DNA of 64,000 bases from Maritalea sp051251695 (GTDB lineage Bacteria; Pseudomonadota; Alphaproteobacteria; Rhizobiales; Devosiaceae). Below the pieces are notes generated by a model that was given only the letters and a program-made list of their open reading frames with translations, did no database searches and had not been told where the DNA came from. Location: the NCBI RefSeq assembly GCF_051251695.1, contig NZ_JBPOEU010000005.1, positions 106,764 through 170,763 of the forward strand. The letters are read 5' to 3'. The position numbers and the translations under genes were made by a program. Of the stretch, positions 26,272 to 35,437 are shown piece by piece; positions within the stretch are counted from its first letter, which is position 1, and each line of letters opens with the position of its first letter.

Positions 26272-27528
26272 CTAGAGGTCTTTGTTGCCAAGCTTTGGTT
26301 TGCTTAAAAGACCTGCTCGAACCACTGCTTGCGAGAAGATAATAACGCCCACGATAATGGCTAGCCCTGAGGCGAAAAACGGAACGCCGGGGAAATACAT
26401 CGGTGCGTTGGGGGAGTGGCTGAAATAGGCGAACAGTTGCGTCAAAACAATTGGCGCAACGAACGCGGTCATGGAATTAATGGCATTTACCCCGCCTTGC
26501 AATTCACCTTGCGCGTTGTCTGTAACGCCGTTCGACATGATGCCGTTTAGGCTGGGCACGACGAGGCCGCCAAGGGCGCCAGGCACCAAAAATGCGTACA
26601 GCGCAATGGTCGTATCAACGAATGCCAAACCGAAATAGCCAATCATTGCAAAACACAGTCCAAATGCGACGGACCATGTTTCGCCAAACCATTTTATCGC
26701 TGGCCGGATGAGAATGGCTTGAACAACGACAAACATGACACCAAAGGCAGAAACAGAAAGGCCGATTTGGCCGCTTGTCCAGCTGAAGCGTTCTTTCGCA
26801 AAGAAACTCCAAATGCTTTGGTATGATTGTAGCGCGAACGAAAAGCACATTAGGACAGCCAAGAAGGAAAGGATGTAAGGAAATTTCTTGAGAGAAATCA
26901 GCATTCCCAATGGGTTAGCGCGTTTGGCGTCAAACCGACGGCGCTTGCGCATACCCAAGCTTTCAGGAAGGATGAAGTACCCATAAACGAAGTTCAGGAA
27001 GGCAATTCCAGCTGCGGCAAAGAAGGGCACTCGGGTGCCGATTTCGCCAAGTTGGCCACCGATCGCCGGGCCAATGATAAACCCCGCTCCAAACGCTGCG
27101 CCGATAAGGCCGAAATTTTGGGCTCGTTTTTCTTTTTCCGAAATGTCAGCGATATAGGCCGTAGCGGTGGAGACCGCTGCGCCCATAATGCCGGCGACGA
27201 TGCGACCGATGAAAAGCCACATAATGGTCGGTGCAAACCCCATCAATAAGTAATCAAGGGTTAGGCCAAACAGGGAGGCGAGGAGAATTGGGCGGCGGCC
27301 AAATCGATCAGATAGGTTGCCCAAGATTGGTGAAAATATGAATTGCATCAACGCGTAAGCAGCAATCAAGAACCCACCATATGCAGCGGCGCTTGATACT
27401 TTTTCGGCTGTCAGTTCTTCCAACAAATCAGGCAAAACCGGAACGATGATCCCAAGGCCCAAAATATCGATAAACACAGTGACCAAAATAAAGATCAGCG
27501 CCAGGCGGGGGTTTTTCACACCAGTCAT
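26272..27528 (-). CDS. TetA-like MFS efflux protein (DHA1)
   Basis: 418-residue drug:H+ antiporter-type MFS protein. It shows the DHA1 pattern: FIDILGLGIIVPVLPDLL, then GNLSDRFGRRPILL (motif A), and TAYIADISEKEKRAQNFG as seen in TetA proteins. Chromosomal relatives are often called tetracycline pumps, but resistance is not shown by sequence. The ATG at 27528 fits the family start. The upstream gap carries imperfect inverted sequences (GTATCGCGTTTGT at about 27639 and ACAAAACGATAC at 27682) that might bind a regulator. Confidence 0.87.
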   Translation of the reverse strand: MTGVKNPRLALIFILVTVFIDILGLGIIVPVLPDLLEELTAEKVSSAAAYGGFLIAAYALMQFIFSPILGNLSDRFGRRPILLASLFGLTLDYLLMGFAPTIMWLFIGRIVAGIMGAAVSTATAYIADISEKEKRAQNFGLIGAAFGAGFIIGPAIGGQLGEIGTRVPFFAAAGIAFLNFVYGYFILPESLGMRKRRRFDAKRANPLGMLISLKKFPYILSFLAVLMCFSFALQSYQSIWSFFAKERFSWTSGQIGLSVSAFGVMFVVVQAILIRPAIKWFGETWSVAFGLCFAMIGYFGLAFVDTTIALYAFLVPGALGGLVVPSLNGIMSNGVTDNAQGELQGGVNAINSMTAFVAPIVLTQLFAYFSHSPNAPMYFPGVPFFASGLAIIVGVIIFSQAVVRAGLLSKPKLGNKDL

Positions 27529-27714
27529 TATCGTCCAAATTCGTCTTTGATTATCGTCGCAATTGACACGCCCGATATGGGAATAGCAAGTGCTTTGTTT
27601 AAGGGGTAAATTGAAACTAAAGCATGAATGTATCGGGATTGTATCGCGTTTGTGCTGAAACGTTCCGCGACAATTACGGTACAAAACGATACTAAATAGG
27701 ACAAAAGTCCGCTT

Positions 27715-28917
27715 TTATGAAGTTGGACCCACCATGCCTTCGAACGGGTCGTGCTTATAAATCCAGTCAAGTCGCTTCAAATGTGCATCGGCATTTTTGC
27801 CTGACACGACGAAGTCTCTACCCCAACTTAGGGGTGGGGATAAATGGAAGATGTAAGCATTTTTTTGCGACACGTCTTGAATTGCGTCGGCGCGCGGTTT
27901 GCGCAGGGATTGCCATTTTTCAAAAGCGGTTTTGTTGTCCGCATCGGACGCAAAAATTGCAGCGAGTAAAGCTGCATCTTCAATTGCCATTGCGGCGCCT
28001 TGCGCTTGAAAAGGCAGCATCGCGTGGGCTGCATCTCCCAAAATTGCGACATTGCCTTTATACCAAGTTGAAGTCTTCACGCTAAACAGGGGCCAAGCGG
28101 TCCATGGATCAGAAATTGATTCTAAAATTCGTGCTAAGATGCTGTTTTTACGTAACGATTTGTTGCTAATTTCTGGCGTGTCGCTGTCTTCAAGCGGCAA
28201 CGAAAACTCAGTGAATAGCGCGACGTTGAACTGCTTACGTTCGGCCAGCGGGTAGACGACCATGTGGTAGTCTGGTCCCCAGAAAAGCGACGAGCGTTCT
28301 GTGGAAACAATTTTGCTCAGTTGATCAAAGTCAGCCATTGCGCGCCAAGCGACATAGCCAGAATATTGCGGACGCTTGCCCCCTAGCATATCGATGCGCG
28401 TGTGGGACCGAACACCATCTGCGCCAATGTGGGCGCGGGCTGTAACGGGGTAGGGTGAATGGCCCTCTCGTTCGATGATGACCGACACGCCATCACCAAT
28501 ATCTTCAACCCGCGTGTTGGTCACGCCGAATAAGACTTCGATATTGGGGAAGCTCTTGGTAGCTTTGTAAAGCTGTTGGGCTAGATCTGCGCGGTGCATG
28601 ACAGCGTAGGGCGTACCGTCATATCGATCAGCGGCAAACTTGCCCAATGTAACCTCAGCAATTGGGTTTGGCTTGCCGTGGCTATAAATATCAATGCCAG
28701 CGGGCTCAAAGCTCTTTTCGCCGATTAGCTCACTCAGGCCCAAGGCATTAAGAGCACGCCGAGCGTTGGGGCTGATTTGCAACCCGGCACCAAATTCTGA
28801 AATTTCTGACTGTTGCTCAGCGACGACCACACGAAAACCGAATTTGGCCAGCGCGATGGCCAATGTCAGCCCGGCAATGCCAGCCCCATTAATTGAAATT
28901 GCTTTATTGGGGCTCAT
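27715..28917 (-). CDS. FAD-dependent aromatic monooxygenase (salicylate hydroxylase-like)
   Basis: 400-residue flavoprotein monooxygenase. Seen are the FAD-binding GAGIAGLTLAIALAKFG at the start, the central GADGVRSHTR (DG motif) and GDAAHAMLPFQAQGAAMAIE (second FAD motif). The fold is that of 3- or 6-hydroxynicotinate/salicylate hydroxylases. The aromatic substrate is unknown. GAGGACTAA precedes the ATG. It lies directly after the small zinc-finger gene on the same strand. Confidence 0.87.
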   Translation of the reverse strand: MSPNKAISINGAGIAGLTLAIALAKFGFRVVVAEQQSEISEFGAGLQISPNARRALNALGLSELIGEKSFEPAGIDIYSHGKPNPIAEVTLGKFAADRYDGTPYAVMHRADLAQQLYKATKSFPNIEVLFGVTNTRVEDIGDGVSVIIEREGHSPYPVTARAHIGADGVRSHTRIDMLGGKRPQYSGYVAWRAMADFDQLSKIVSTERSSLFWGPDYHMVVYPLAERKQFNVALFTEFSLPLEDSDTPEISNKSLRKNSILARILESISDPWTAWPLFSVKTSTWYKGNVAILGDAAHAMLPFQAQGAAMAIEDAALLAAIFASDADNKTAFEKWQSLRKPRADAIQDVSQKNAYIFHLSPPLSWGRDFVVSGKNADAHLKRLDWIYKHDPFEGMVGPTS

Positions 28918-28931
28918 TTAGTCCTCGTTTT

Positions 28932-29177
28932 CTATGCCTTCTGAGCGTCGAAAACGGCTTCTTTAGGAGAAGAAGCTGCGGCGCCAAGATTACCATTATG
29001 GATGTAATGTGTTGAGCAGTAAGGGCATACGATGTCATTATCTTGGCCCATATCCAAAAAGATGTGGGGATGATCGAATGGTGGCAGTGCGCCAACACAT
29101 TTGAACTCTTTGGACCCAATTTCGATTTTTTGGATGCCCATTGCGTTGTGATAATGTGGTGTTGTGCCGTGTGCCAT
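28932..29177 (-). CDS. CHCC zinc-finger protein (NDUFS6-like)
   Basis: 81-residue zinc-finger protein with IGSKEFKCVGALPPFDHPH and DIVCPYCSTHYI: one Cys, a His and a CxxC, the CHCC zinc site of PF10276. The mitochondrial homologue NDUFS6 and the alphaproteobacterial form are linked to respiratory complex I. GAGAGCAAT precedes the ATG. It sits just upstream of the monooxygenase gene. Confidence 0.88.
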   Translation of the reverse strand: MAHGTTPHYHNAMGIQKIEIGSKEFKCVGALPPFDHPHIFLDMGQDNDIVCPYCSTHYIHNGNLGAAASSPKEAVFDAQKA

Positions 29178-29340
29178 ATTGCTCTCGTTTTTTCAAAAAT
29201 GGTCTCGTGACAGGAAGAGGGAACTAGATCCGAACTCAATGCCTTTAACAGCGTATACCTGTTGTGGATCAAGATGACAATTTGCCAAAACACATTTTGC
29301 TGATATTGAGCCCCCTAAATGCAACTAAATAGAGGCCAAA

Positions 29341-30099
29341 ATGCCGCACTTTCAATCTGAAGGCTACGAAATCGCTTATTCTATCTATGGTGAGGGCCCT
29401 ACAATCTTGTTGGTCCACGGCTTTGGGTCGAACGGCAAAATCAACTGGGTTGATACGGGATGGACTGAAGAATTGGTCAGTGCAGGGTATCGCGTTGTCA
29501 CGATTGATAATCGCGGTCACGGCAAGTCCGAAAAGATATATGATTCTGAGGCTTATCCCTCGAGCGAGATGGCCAAAGATTCGGTAAATCTGATCAAGTT
29601 TTTGGGCGTCAAAGATGTTGCGATTATGGGATATTCCATGGGCGCGCGAATTTGTGCCTATGTCAGCATGACCGCACCGGAACTGGTCAAATGCGCCGTG
29701 TTCGGCGGTTTGGGCGAAAACATGACAGTTGGCATGTCTTCTTCTGGTGTTATTGTTGAAGCGCTTATGGCCCCTCGACTTGAAGACGTAACCGACAAAA
29801 CAGGGCGGATGTTTCGGGTCTTTGCTGATCACACAAAAAGCGACCGCAAAGCGCTGGCCGCCTGTATGGGCTCATCGCGTCAAAAAATCACCGAAGCTGA
29901 AGTCAGCGCCATTCAAATGCCAGTTCTTGTTGCCGTCGGTAGCGAAGATGAAGTTGGTGGCAGGCCAGAGCCGTTGGCGGCGTTGATGAAGAACGGTGAG
30001 GCTTTCGTAATAGAAGGTCGTGATCACATGCGCGCGACCGGGGATAAACAGTTTAAGAAAGCTGTGCTATCGTTCTTTGAACAGCATTACGCCGTTTAG
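29341..30099 (+). CDS. Alpha/beta hydrolase
   Basis: 252-residue alpha/beta hydrolase: ILLVHGFGSNGKINW, the oxyanion-type DNRGHGKSEK, the nucleophile elbow MGYSMGAR (Ser), a late Asp in AVGSEDEVGG and His in IEGRDHMRATGD. The substrate is unknown. It lies beside the cysE gene, 68 bp upstream of it. Confidence 0.87.
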   Translation: MPHFQSEGYEIAYSIYGEGPTILLVHGFGSNGKINWVDTGWTEELVSAGYRVVTIDNRGHGKSEKIYDSEAYPSSEMAKDSVNLIKFLGVKDVAIMGYSMGARICAYVSMTAPELVKCAVFGGLGENMTVGMSSSGVIVEALMAPRLEDVTDKTGRMFRVFADHTKSDRKALAACMGSSRQKITEAEVSAIQMPVLVAVGSEDEVGGRPEPLAALMKNGEAFVIEGRDHMRATGDKQFKKAVLSFFEQHYAV

Positions 30100-30166
30100 T
30101 TGAGCGGAATATAGATTTGGGCACAATCACGCCTATATAGAGTTGAGACGGATTTGGAGACCAGCG

Positions 30167-31000
30167 ATGGCCGAAACAATTTTGCAATCACAAAAACCAA
30201 CAATTGTTGACCCGATTTGGAATGCAATTTGCGGTGACGCAGAGAAAATGATGGCCAATGAGCCAGCTTTTTCTGGTTTTGTTATCGCCAACGTTCTCAA
30301 CCACGAGCGGGTTGAAGAGGCAATTGTCTATAGAACGTCTGAATTGCTGGACCATCGTGATATGCCTGCCGCAATTATTCGGCGTGCATTTTTTGATGTT
30401 CTGCGCGAGAAGCCTGAAGTTGTGGAAGCCATTCGCTCTGACTTGGCCGCTACACTTGAGCGTGACCCGGCATGCAATCGTTTGATCGATCCAGTGTTGT
30501 TTTTCAAAGGCTTCCAGGCCATTCAGACTTATCGTTTTGCCCATGCGCTTTGGCATTCGGGTAGGCGAGATTTCGCGCGATATCTGCAAAGTCGAGCGTC
30601 GCAGGTTTTCCAGGTTGATATTCACCCGGCTGCAAAAATTGGTCGCGGCATTATGGTGGATCACGCAACGGGATTGGTGATCGGCGAGACGGCTCGAGTG
30701 GGTAACGATGTATCACTCTTGCATGCGGTAACCCTTGGTGGAACGGGCAAAGAAGATGGCAACCGCCACCCAAAAATCGGGTGTGGCGTGATGATTGGTG
30801 CTGGTGCGAAGATTTTGGGCAACATTTCTATTGGCGATTGCGCGCGCGTTGCTGCGGGTTCAGTAGTTCTAAAGGATGTGCCTGCTAAGACGACTGTAGC
30901 TGGGGTTCCTGCAAAGGTTGTGGGAGAAGCCGGTTGTGCTCAACCTGCATCCAGAATGGACCAGATGATTGTCGATGATAGCCCAAGCCAAAAAGACTGA
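30167..31000 (+). CDS. cysE: Serine O-acetyltransferase
   Basis: 277-residue enzyme that makes O-acetylserine from serine and acetyl-CoA for cysteine synthesis. The N-terminal helical region (YRTSELLDHRDMPA) is followed by hexapeptide repeats with VDHATGLVIGETA and HAVTLGGTGKEDGNRHP, where the active His and the CoA site lie. GGAG precedes the ATG at 30167. Feedback by cysteine is typical of the family. The next gene starts inside its 3' end. Confidence 0.93.
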   Translation: MAETILQSQKPTIVDPIWNAICGDAEKMMANEPAFSGFVIANVLNHERVEEAIVYRTSELLDHRDMPAAIIRRAFFDVLREKPEVVEAIRSDLAATLERDPACNRLIDPVLFFKGFQAIQTYRFAHALWHSGRRDFARYLQSRASQVFQVDIHPAAKIGRGIMVDHATGLVIGETARVGNDVSLLHAVTLGGTGKEDGNRHPKIGCGVMIGAGAKILGNISIGDCARVAAGSVVLKDVPAKTTVAGVPAKVVGEAGCAQPASRMDQMIVDDSPSQKD

Positions 31001-31346
31001 ATTGTCAGCCAGCCAACAGGACATGTTGGCGCAAATTTGGCAGCGTGAAGAAGCGTTGCAAACTGCAAGTTCGGATCTTACCAATTGTGCCTTAGCTACC
31101 GACTTTGTCAGCTTTGATGCAAGAGGTAGCACTTTAGCCAGAGCTGAATATTGTGCTGATTTGGTTACAACAAAAAAGCAGAACATTGTGCGTTTGTGGG
31201 GCTATTTCGGATCGAATGATAGCTGTTGTTTAGCGTATAACCGCACCGATAATCACGGTAATGAGAATGTGTGCTTGGTGCTTTGGATCGAGCGAGATGG
31301 GGAATGGCGCAAGGCATTTCACCAAGAGAATCAAAAATTCAGCTAA
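30975..31346 (+). CDS. NTF2/SnoaL-like (DUF4440-type) small protein
   Basis: 123-residue protein probably of the NTF2-like fold: an N-terminal helix (MLAQIWQREEALQTA), then a beta-rich part ending WIERDGEWRKAFHQ, a common DUF4440 ending. Many such proteins have no known substrate. The chosen ATG overlaps cysE by 26 bp; ribosome binding is weak and a later start is possible. Coupling with cysE is inferred. Confidence 0.6.
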   Translation: MIAQAKKTELSASQQDMLAQIWQREEALQTASSDLTNCALATDFVSFDARGSTLARAEYCADLVTTKKQNIVRLWGYFGSNDSCCLAYNRTDNHGNENVCLVLWIERDGEWRKAFHQENQKFS

Positions 31347-31434
31347 GATGGGGAAAACCAATCTAGCGGTTGAGCGAAGGCGCGATCTTGATAGGTTCGC
31401 CTGTAATGTTTAACGCCAAAAGCGGTGGTCAAAA

Positions 31435-31653
31435 ATGACAAAAGAAGAAATTGAAAATCTAACGAAATATTTGCGGGCCAAATTCGCCAATCCGGCGTTT
31501 GAAGTTCGTGTGCGGCCGAAAAAGACTGATTCTGCTGAGGTTTATCTGGGCGAAGAGTTTATCGGTGTGATGTATTTGGATGAAGACGAAGGCGAGCGTT
31601 CGTTTAATTTCCAAATGGCAATTCTTGATATTGATCTAGAAGAATACGCATAA
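31435..31653 (+). CDS. DUF3126 family protein
   Basis: 72-residue small conserved alphaproteobacterial protein: EIENLTKYLRAKFANPAFEV, then DSAEVYLGEEFIGVMYLDEDEG. The function is unknown. Convergent with the 31663 gene. Confidence 0.87.
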   Translation: MTKEEIENLTKYLRAKFANPAFEVRVRPKKTDSAEVYLGEEFIGVMYLDEDEGERSFNFQMAILDIDLEEYA

Positions 31654-31662
31654 AGACCGGCT

Positions 31663-32322
31663 TTAGGGGCGTTTGTTTAGCAGGTTTAGCTTTTCGCTAA
31701 TTGCTGCTGAGAATGTGCGCCACTGGGGCATCAGGCCTTGTTCAAATTTTATAAGCGCGGACACGCGCTTATTGACCAATATAGTTGTAATGCAATTCTT
31801 GCTTTTCAGCTGAGCATTGCCTTCATTGAGGCACTTTGCGACAAATGGTCTAGCGCTTAGCGCATCATACCAAATTTCCTCATCTTCAAATCCGGCTTCA
31901 TCTTTCAGTTTTTTGATGATGAGCCCATAGGATTGCCCCGATGCGGCATTGTCGAATTTATGAATGTACAGCGTATCCAACAAATAGGCACTGGGCGCGG
32001 CTTTAGAGCTTGGCAATAATGTCACGCTGATTTGGTGTTCTACGCCATCAAGCCTGATGGGAATTTCCATATCTACAGAACTGAATACGGTTTCATCGGG
32101 ACCAAAGTTGGTCAGCATCCATTGACTTGGCGCTTGCATTTCGGCCGCCGCAATTGAAAACGAAATTTCTGTATTTGCCTGATTGTCGGATTTGGCGGAT
32201 TTTTTTTCAAAATATTCCATGACATATACGATCAAAATACCTGCAAGAGCCAAAACCACCATCATTCCTAAGATGTTGGAAAATAGTGAGTTTTTAGATT
32301 TTTGGTTGCTCTGATTTGGCAT
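31663..32322 (-). CDS. Membrane-anchored hypothetical protein
   Basis: About 219 residues: a charged N-terminus, one membrane segment (ILGMMVVLALAGILIVYVM), then a soluble periplasmic-type domain with two cysteines (VAKCLNEGNAQL and KNCITTILV). No known family is recognised. The ATG at 32322 follows GGGAAAA; ATGs up to 32355 are possible. It is divergent from the small membrane-protein gene at 32432. Confidence 0.65.
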   Translation of the reverse strand: MPNQSNQKSKNSLFSNILGMMVVLALAGILIVYVMEYFEKKSAKSDNQANTEISFSIAAAEMQAPSQWMLTNFGPDETVFSSVDMEIPIRLDGVEHQISVTLLPSSKAAPSAYLLDTLYIHKFDNAASGQSYGLIIKKLKDEAGFEDEEIWYDALSARPFVAKCLNEGNAQLKSKNCITTILVNKRVSALIKFEQGLMPQWRTFSAAISEKLNLLNKRP

Positions 32323-32431
32323 TTTTTCCCGATTTGGCGTGTTAACCATTCTCATGAGTCGTACGTGACAAATGATAGACGCAGAAATATGTTTAACAAA
32401 ACGTAAACATCGAGCGATTCAAGGGATAGAA

Positions 32432-32755
32432 GTGACAAACGAGTTTTTGATAGCACTTTACATCATTGGAGTAGGCATCGCCTTCGCTGGTGCATCGACC
32501 TATTTCTACCAATCGGTTTGGAAGCAACAGGCAGCGCTGCGATTTGACGGTGACAATGTTTTTGTCACTATTGCTCATCTTTCGATGAGTTTTGTTTGCG
32601 GACCTTTTATCATGCTGCATATGGGATGGAGCCGGGACAGTGCCGGTGGCATGCAAATGAGCCAAGCTCTATTGTCAGCCTTTATCGCATTTGGTTGGAG
32701 CTTCGTGATCGGGCTCGGGGTACTTTGGTTCTATATGGGCGTGTTGGGCTTTTGA
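32432..32755 (+). CDS. DUF6949-like membrane protein
   Basis: About 107 residues with three membrane helices: FLIALYIIGVGIAFAGASTY, a middle HLSMSFVCGPFIMLHMGW, and a last helix SFVIGLGVLWFYMGVLGF. This pattern fits a small conserved Rhizobiales membrane family. GTG at 32432 has AAGGG upstream and gives the expected N-terminus; a longer start at 32372 is possible. The next gene begins 3 bp after its stop. Confidence 0.65.
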   Translation: MTNEFLIALYIIGVGIAFAGASTYFYQSVWKQQAALRFDGDNVFVTIAHLSMSFVCGPFIMLHMGWSRDSAGGMQMSQALLSAFIAFGWSFVIGLGVLWFYMGVLGF

Positions 32756-32758
32756 TCC

Positions 32759-33277
32759 ATGCTTTATGAATTTGACGGTATCGTCCCTCAGCTGGCAGAT
32801 GACGTTTTCGTCGCGCAAAGCGCGGACCTAATCGGTAATGTTGTTGCGAAGTCGAAGTCAAATATCTGGTTTGGTGCGGTATTGCGTGGCGACAATGAAC
32901 CAATCGTCATTGGGGAGAACGCCAACATTCAAGATCTGAGCGTTCTACACACTGACCCCGGCTACCCTTGTATCATCGGTGATAATTGCACCGTTGGGCA
33001 TCGTGCCATTTTACACGGATGCGTGTTGGAAGAGGGCGTGTTGGTCGGTATGGGGGCAACCATCATGAACGGCAGTGTTATCGGACGTGGCTCGATTGTT
33101 GGTGCTGGTGCCGTTGTGACCGAAGGGCAGCAAATCCCGCCGTTTTCTATGGTGTTAGGTATGCCTGGAAAAGTGCGTAAAACACTGGACGAGGCGACAT
33201 TTTCCGACCGTATCGCGCACGCGGCGAATTATGTTGAGCGCGGTCAGCATTACCTTAAAGCGCTTAAACCAGCATAA
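32759..33277 (+). CDS. Gamma carbonic anhydrase-like protein (YrdA/Paa-type)
   Basis: 172-residue left-handed beta-helix protein of hexapeptide repeats: IWFGAVLRGDNEPIVIGENANIQD, then HTDPGYPCIIGDNCTVGHRA with the metal-binding His residues. This family includes true carbonic anhydrases and inactive members. The zinc-site histidines seem present, but activity is not proven. Overlap and spacing suggest cotranscription with the upstream gene. Confidence 0.9.
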   Translation: MLYEFDGIVPQLADDVFVAQSADLIGNVVAKSKSNIWFGAVLRGDNEPIVIGENANIQDLSVLHTDPGYPCIIGDNCTVGHRAILHGCVLEEGVLVGMGATIMNGSVIGRGSIVGAGAVVTEGQQIPPFSMVLGMPGKVRKTLDEATFSDRIAHAANYVERGQHYLKALKPA

Positions 33278-33283
33278 TGAGCT

Positions 33284-33781
33284 TCAGACTGTTTTTGCGC
33301 CGATCTGAAATAGGTCGGCGTTACTTGGGTCTGTCGTGTGCAACCCGATTTTTTGCGCAACTTTTCTTGATCCATGATTTTCAGCATCGATTTCTGCAAT
33401 GATGTTTGAAAGTTTTAAGGTTTGTAGGGCGTAGCGCAACACCGGCTCAGCAGCTTCTGTCGCGTAGCCAAGTCCCCAACTTTGACGGATGAAACGCCAG
33501 CCGATTTCGCCTTCATTTTCAGCGTCACAGGGCACCAGCATAATCCATCCCAGAAAATTGTCTGGTGCGATTTTTTCGGTGACTGCCCAATAACCCATTC
33601 CAGCAGGATAGTTTTCATTCATTCTGGCCAAAACGAACGCCAAATGTTCGTCAGGAACTGCCCATGGGCCAGGGATAAACTTGGTCACAAGTGGATCACG
33701 ATCCATCGCCAAGCACGCTTCTAAATCATCTTTGGTGCGTGGACGCACAATAAGTCGTTCAGTTTCAAATATCGGTTGCAT
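33284..33781 (-). CDS. GNAT acetyltransferase (RimJ/RimL type)
   Basis: 165-residue N-acetyltransferase: IFETERLIVRPRTKDDLEA at the start, then EIGWRFIRQSWGLGYATEAAEP (acetyl-CoA binding) and NHGSRKVAQKIGLHTT. This resembles ribosomal-protein and amino-acid acetylases; the acceptor is unknown. Confidence 0.87.
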   Translation of the reverse strand: MQPIFETERLIVRPRTKDDLEACLAMDRDPLVTKFIPGPWAVPDEHLAFVLARMNENYPAGMGYWAVTEKIAPDNFLGWIMLVPCDAENEGEIGWRFIRQSWGLGYATEAAEPVLRYALQTLKLSNIIAEIDAENHGSRKVAQKIGLHTTDPSNADLFQIGAKTV

Positions 33782-33836
33782 CAGGCTGCCTAGATTTTGG
33801 ATGGGTCAGAGGACTAACATACCGCCCAAAATAGCC

Positions 33837-33866
33837 AAAGACCAGCTTCGGGGAAAGCTGGTCTTT
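33837..33866 (-). terminator. Bidirectional-looking hairpin after the transglutaminase-like gene
   Basis: AAAGACCAGCTT (33837-33848) pairs perfectly with AAGCTGGTCTTT (33855-33866), a 12-bp stem with a six-base loop. T-tracts are short, so termination efficiency is uncertain. Confidence 0.65.
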
Positions 33867-33927
33867 GTGTTCCGGCCGGTGTCAGGGTTGGAAAATTGGC
33901 CGAAATTTCTTGAAATCGTACTGAAGC

Positions 33928-34542
33928 TTAGTTGCTCGCAAGAACGATTGATCTGTTGTCTGCTAGCTCCATCCAGCGACCGGCATGAACCTGAGACTGA
34001 CGTTTGATGTATGAGTATGGTGTTTCGCTCCATACTTTGATGAGACCGTTCTGGTTGTCCAAGATAAGGTCGCCACGATCTGTACGTACTGTAAGAACGG
34101 CGTGGCCTTCACCTGACTTCTGTTTAACAACGGTTACAAGAAGAGTGCTTGGTGCCCAACCTGCTTGGATTAGGGCTTTGCGTTTAGCCAATACATAATC
34201 TTCACAATCACCAAAACCTTTTGGGTATGTCCAAAACTCAACGGTTTGGTATAGATCGATATCATTTATTGGCTGAATTTCTGCGTTGAACTTGGCATTT
34301 ACGTCCAAAAGTTTCTGCCATTTGCCTTGAGTGAGCGTTTCGTAAGAAACGAGCTTAGCATTTTGTTTACATTCAATTGGGTGCGACTTGCAAAATTGTG
34401 CATGACCCATTGGAATTGATGTTTCGCTTACTTCGGCAACGAATGCCTCATTTGATGAAATCGCCTGTGCTGTTGATGTAAGGGCAGCAACCAATGTTGC
34501 GCCGATCATCATATTGCGAAGTACCCGTTTGAAATTTTCCAT
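33928..34542 (-). CDS. Bacterial transglutaminase-like cysteine peptidase (BTLCP)
   Basis: 204-residue periplasmic protein with a signal peptide (hydrophobic MIGATLVAALTSTAQA). The catalytic triad is Cys in FGDCEDYVLAKR, His in SGEGHAVLTV and Asp in DLILDNQNG. In Pseudomonas and other proteobacteria such enzymes (LapG-like/BTLCP) cleave surface adhesins; here the target is unknown. GGGAG precedes the ATG. Confidence 0.9.
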   Translation of the reverse strand: MENFKRVLRNMMIGATLVAALTSTAQAISSNEAFVAEVSETSIPMGHAQFCKSHPIECKQNAKLVSYETLTQGKWQKLLDVNAKFNAEIQPINDIDLYQTVEFWTYPKGFGDCEDYVLAKRKALIQAGWAPSTLLVTVVKQKSGEGHAVLTVRTDRGDLILDNQNGLIKVWSETPYSYIKRQSQVHAGRWMELADNRSIVLASN

Positions 34543-34672
34543 TTGTAATCTCCCTGACGAGGATCACTATGGAGATCGAAAATTTCGGGCTTGAAAAATA
34601 AAACGGGAGACTTTTATTCAAAATCAAGGGGTTAGATTTAGGCCTTATTAAGCATGTGCTGGCGGCGCACAC

Positions 34673-34698
34673 AAAAAAGCCCGCATGATTGTGCGGGC
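34673..34698 (-). terminator. Terminator after the PilZ gene
   Basis: GCCCGCA (34679-34685) pairs with TGCGGGC (34692-34698), followed on the minus strand by TTTTTT. Confidence 0.85.
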
Positions 34699-34729
34699 GA
34701 CTTTGGTTTGAACTGTATTATATATAGAA

Positions 34730-35356
34730 CTATTCAGATCGAAGGCTTGCCTGAACGACGGTGAATATTTCTTGCACGGAAGAAAACTCAACCGCGATGC
34801 CATCGTCAAAGTGTCGAATGACCCGCGCGCGCATGCGCCCAATGGTGATGGGTGTACCCATTGCAGGCTTGACGTCAATTTCGACAGCCGCGCCAGATAG
34901 TGAAATATCGATAATCTTACATTTGTAATTGCGACCATCTTCTAAGATGATGCGTGAATGGCGAATATCGGGCACCTGCCGCTCGTGACGGCGATCTTCT
35001 GGCAGATTTAGAATATCTTTATTTGCAAACCAAGTTAGTTGTGCTGCAAATTTTTCGCGTTTGCGAGGAGATGCGTTGACGTTGATGACAAATCCGCCAT
35101 CAATCATATCGGTGATTTCGCCCTCGATACGACCTAAATGGTCGATATAGGCAACAACCCGCTCGCCAATATTGCCCAATTCCGGCGCAATGACATGGGC
35201 GTCGCCCGGCGACATTTCAACAACTTGGCAAGGAAATTCACGGCGGTCAGCCAACATGTAGCGACCCAGCAATGAAACTTTGACGCTTTGAAACCGCGCA
35301 GGTTCGGTGTGCGGTTGAGTTGATGACGGTTCGGAATTTAGAGCCTGAGTATGCAT
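34730..35356 (-). CDS. Tandem PilZ-domain protein
   Basis: 208-residue protein with two PilZ-like units. The second is clear: RRHERQ (RxxxR), then DISLSGAAVEID (D/NxSxxG), the classic cyclic-di-GMP binding signature. The first unit (RREFPCQVVEMSPGDAHV) is related but degenerate. It is likely to couple c-di-GMP to envelope or motility traits. Near a PAS sensor gene and the transglutaminase-like protease. Confidence 0.85.
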   Translation of the reverse strand: MHTQALNSEPSSTQPHTEPARFQSVKVSLLGRYMLADRREFPCQVVEMSPGDAHVIAPELGNIGERVVAYIDHLGRIEGEITDMIDGGFVINVNASPRKREKFAAQLTWFANKDILNLPEDRRHERQVPDIRHSRIILEDGRNYKCKIIDISLSGAAVEIDVKPAMGTPITIGRMRARVIRHFDDGIAVEFSSVQEIFTVVQASLRSE

Positions 35357-35437
35357 AAAGTCTTCGCCGACCTATTTGTGATGTCGGCAAAGATAGCATC
35401 GGGTTGGTTAACCGAATGTAAGGGACTAAGTAATTTT

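Noticed and set aside
27639..27693. Imperfect inverted sequences before the Tet-type pump as a TetR operator
   Set aside because: Symmetry is poor and no tetR-like gene is adjacent; mentioned only as a possibility in the gene entry.
33837..33866. The perfect hairpin as a small RNA gene
   Set aside because: It has the form and position of a terminator after the protease gene and no promoter is visible.
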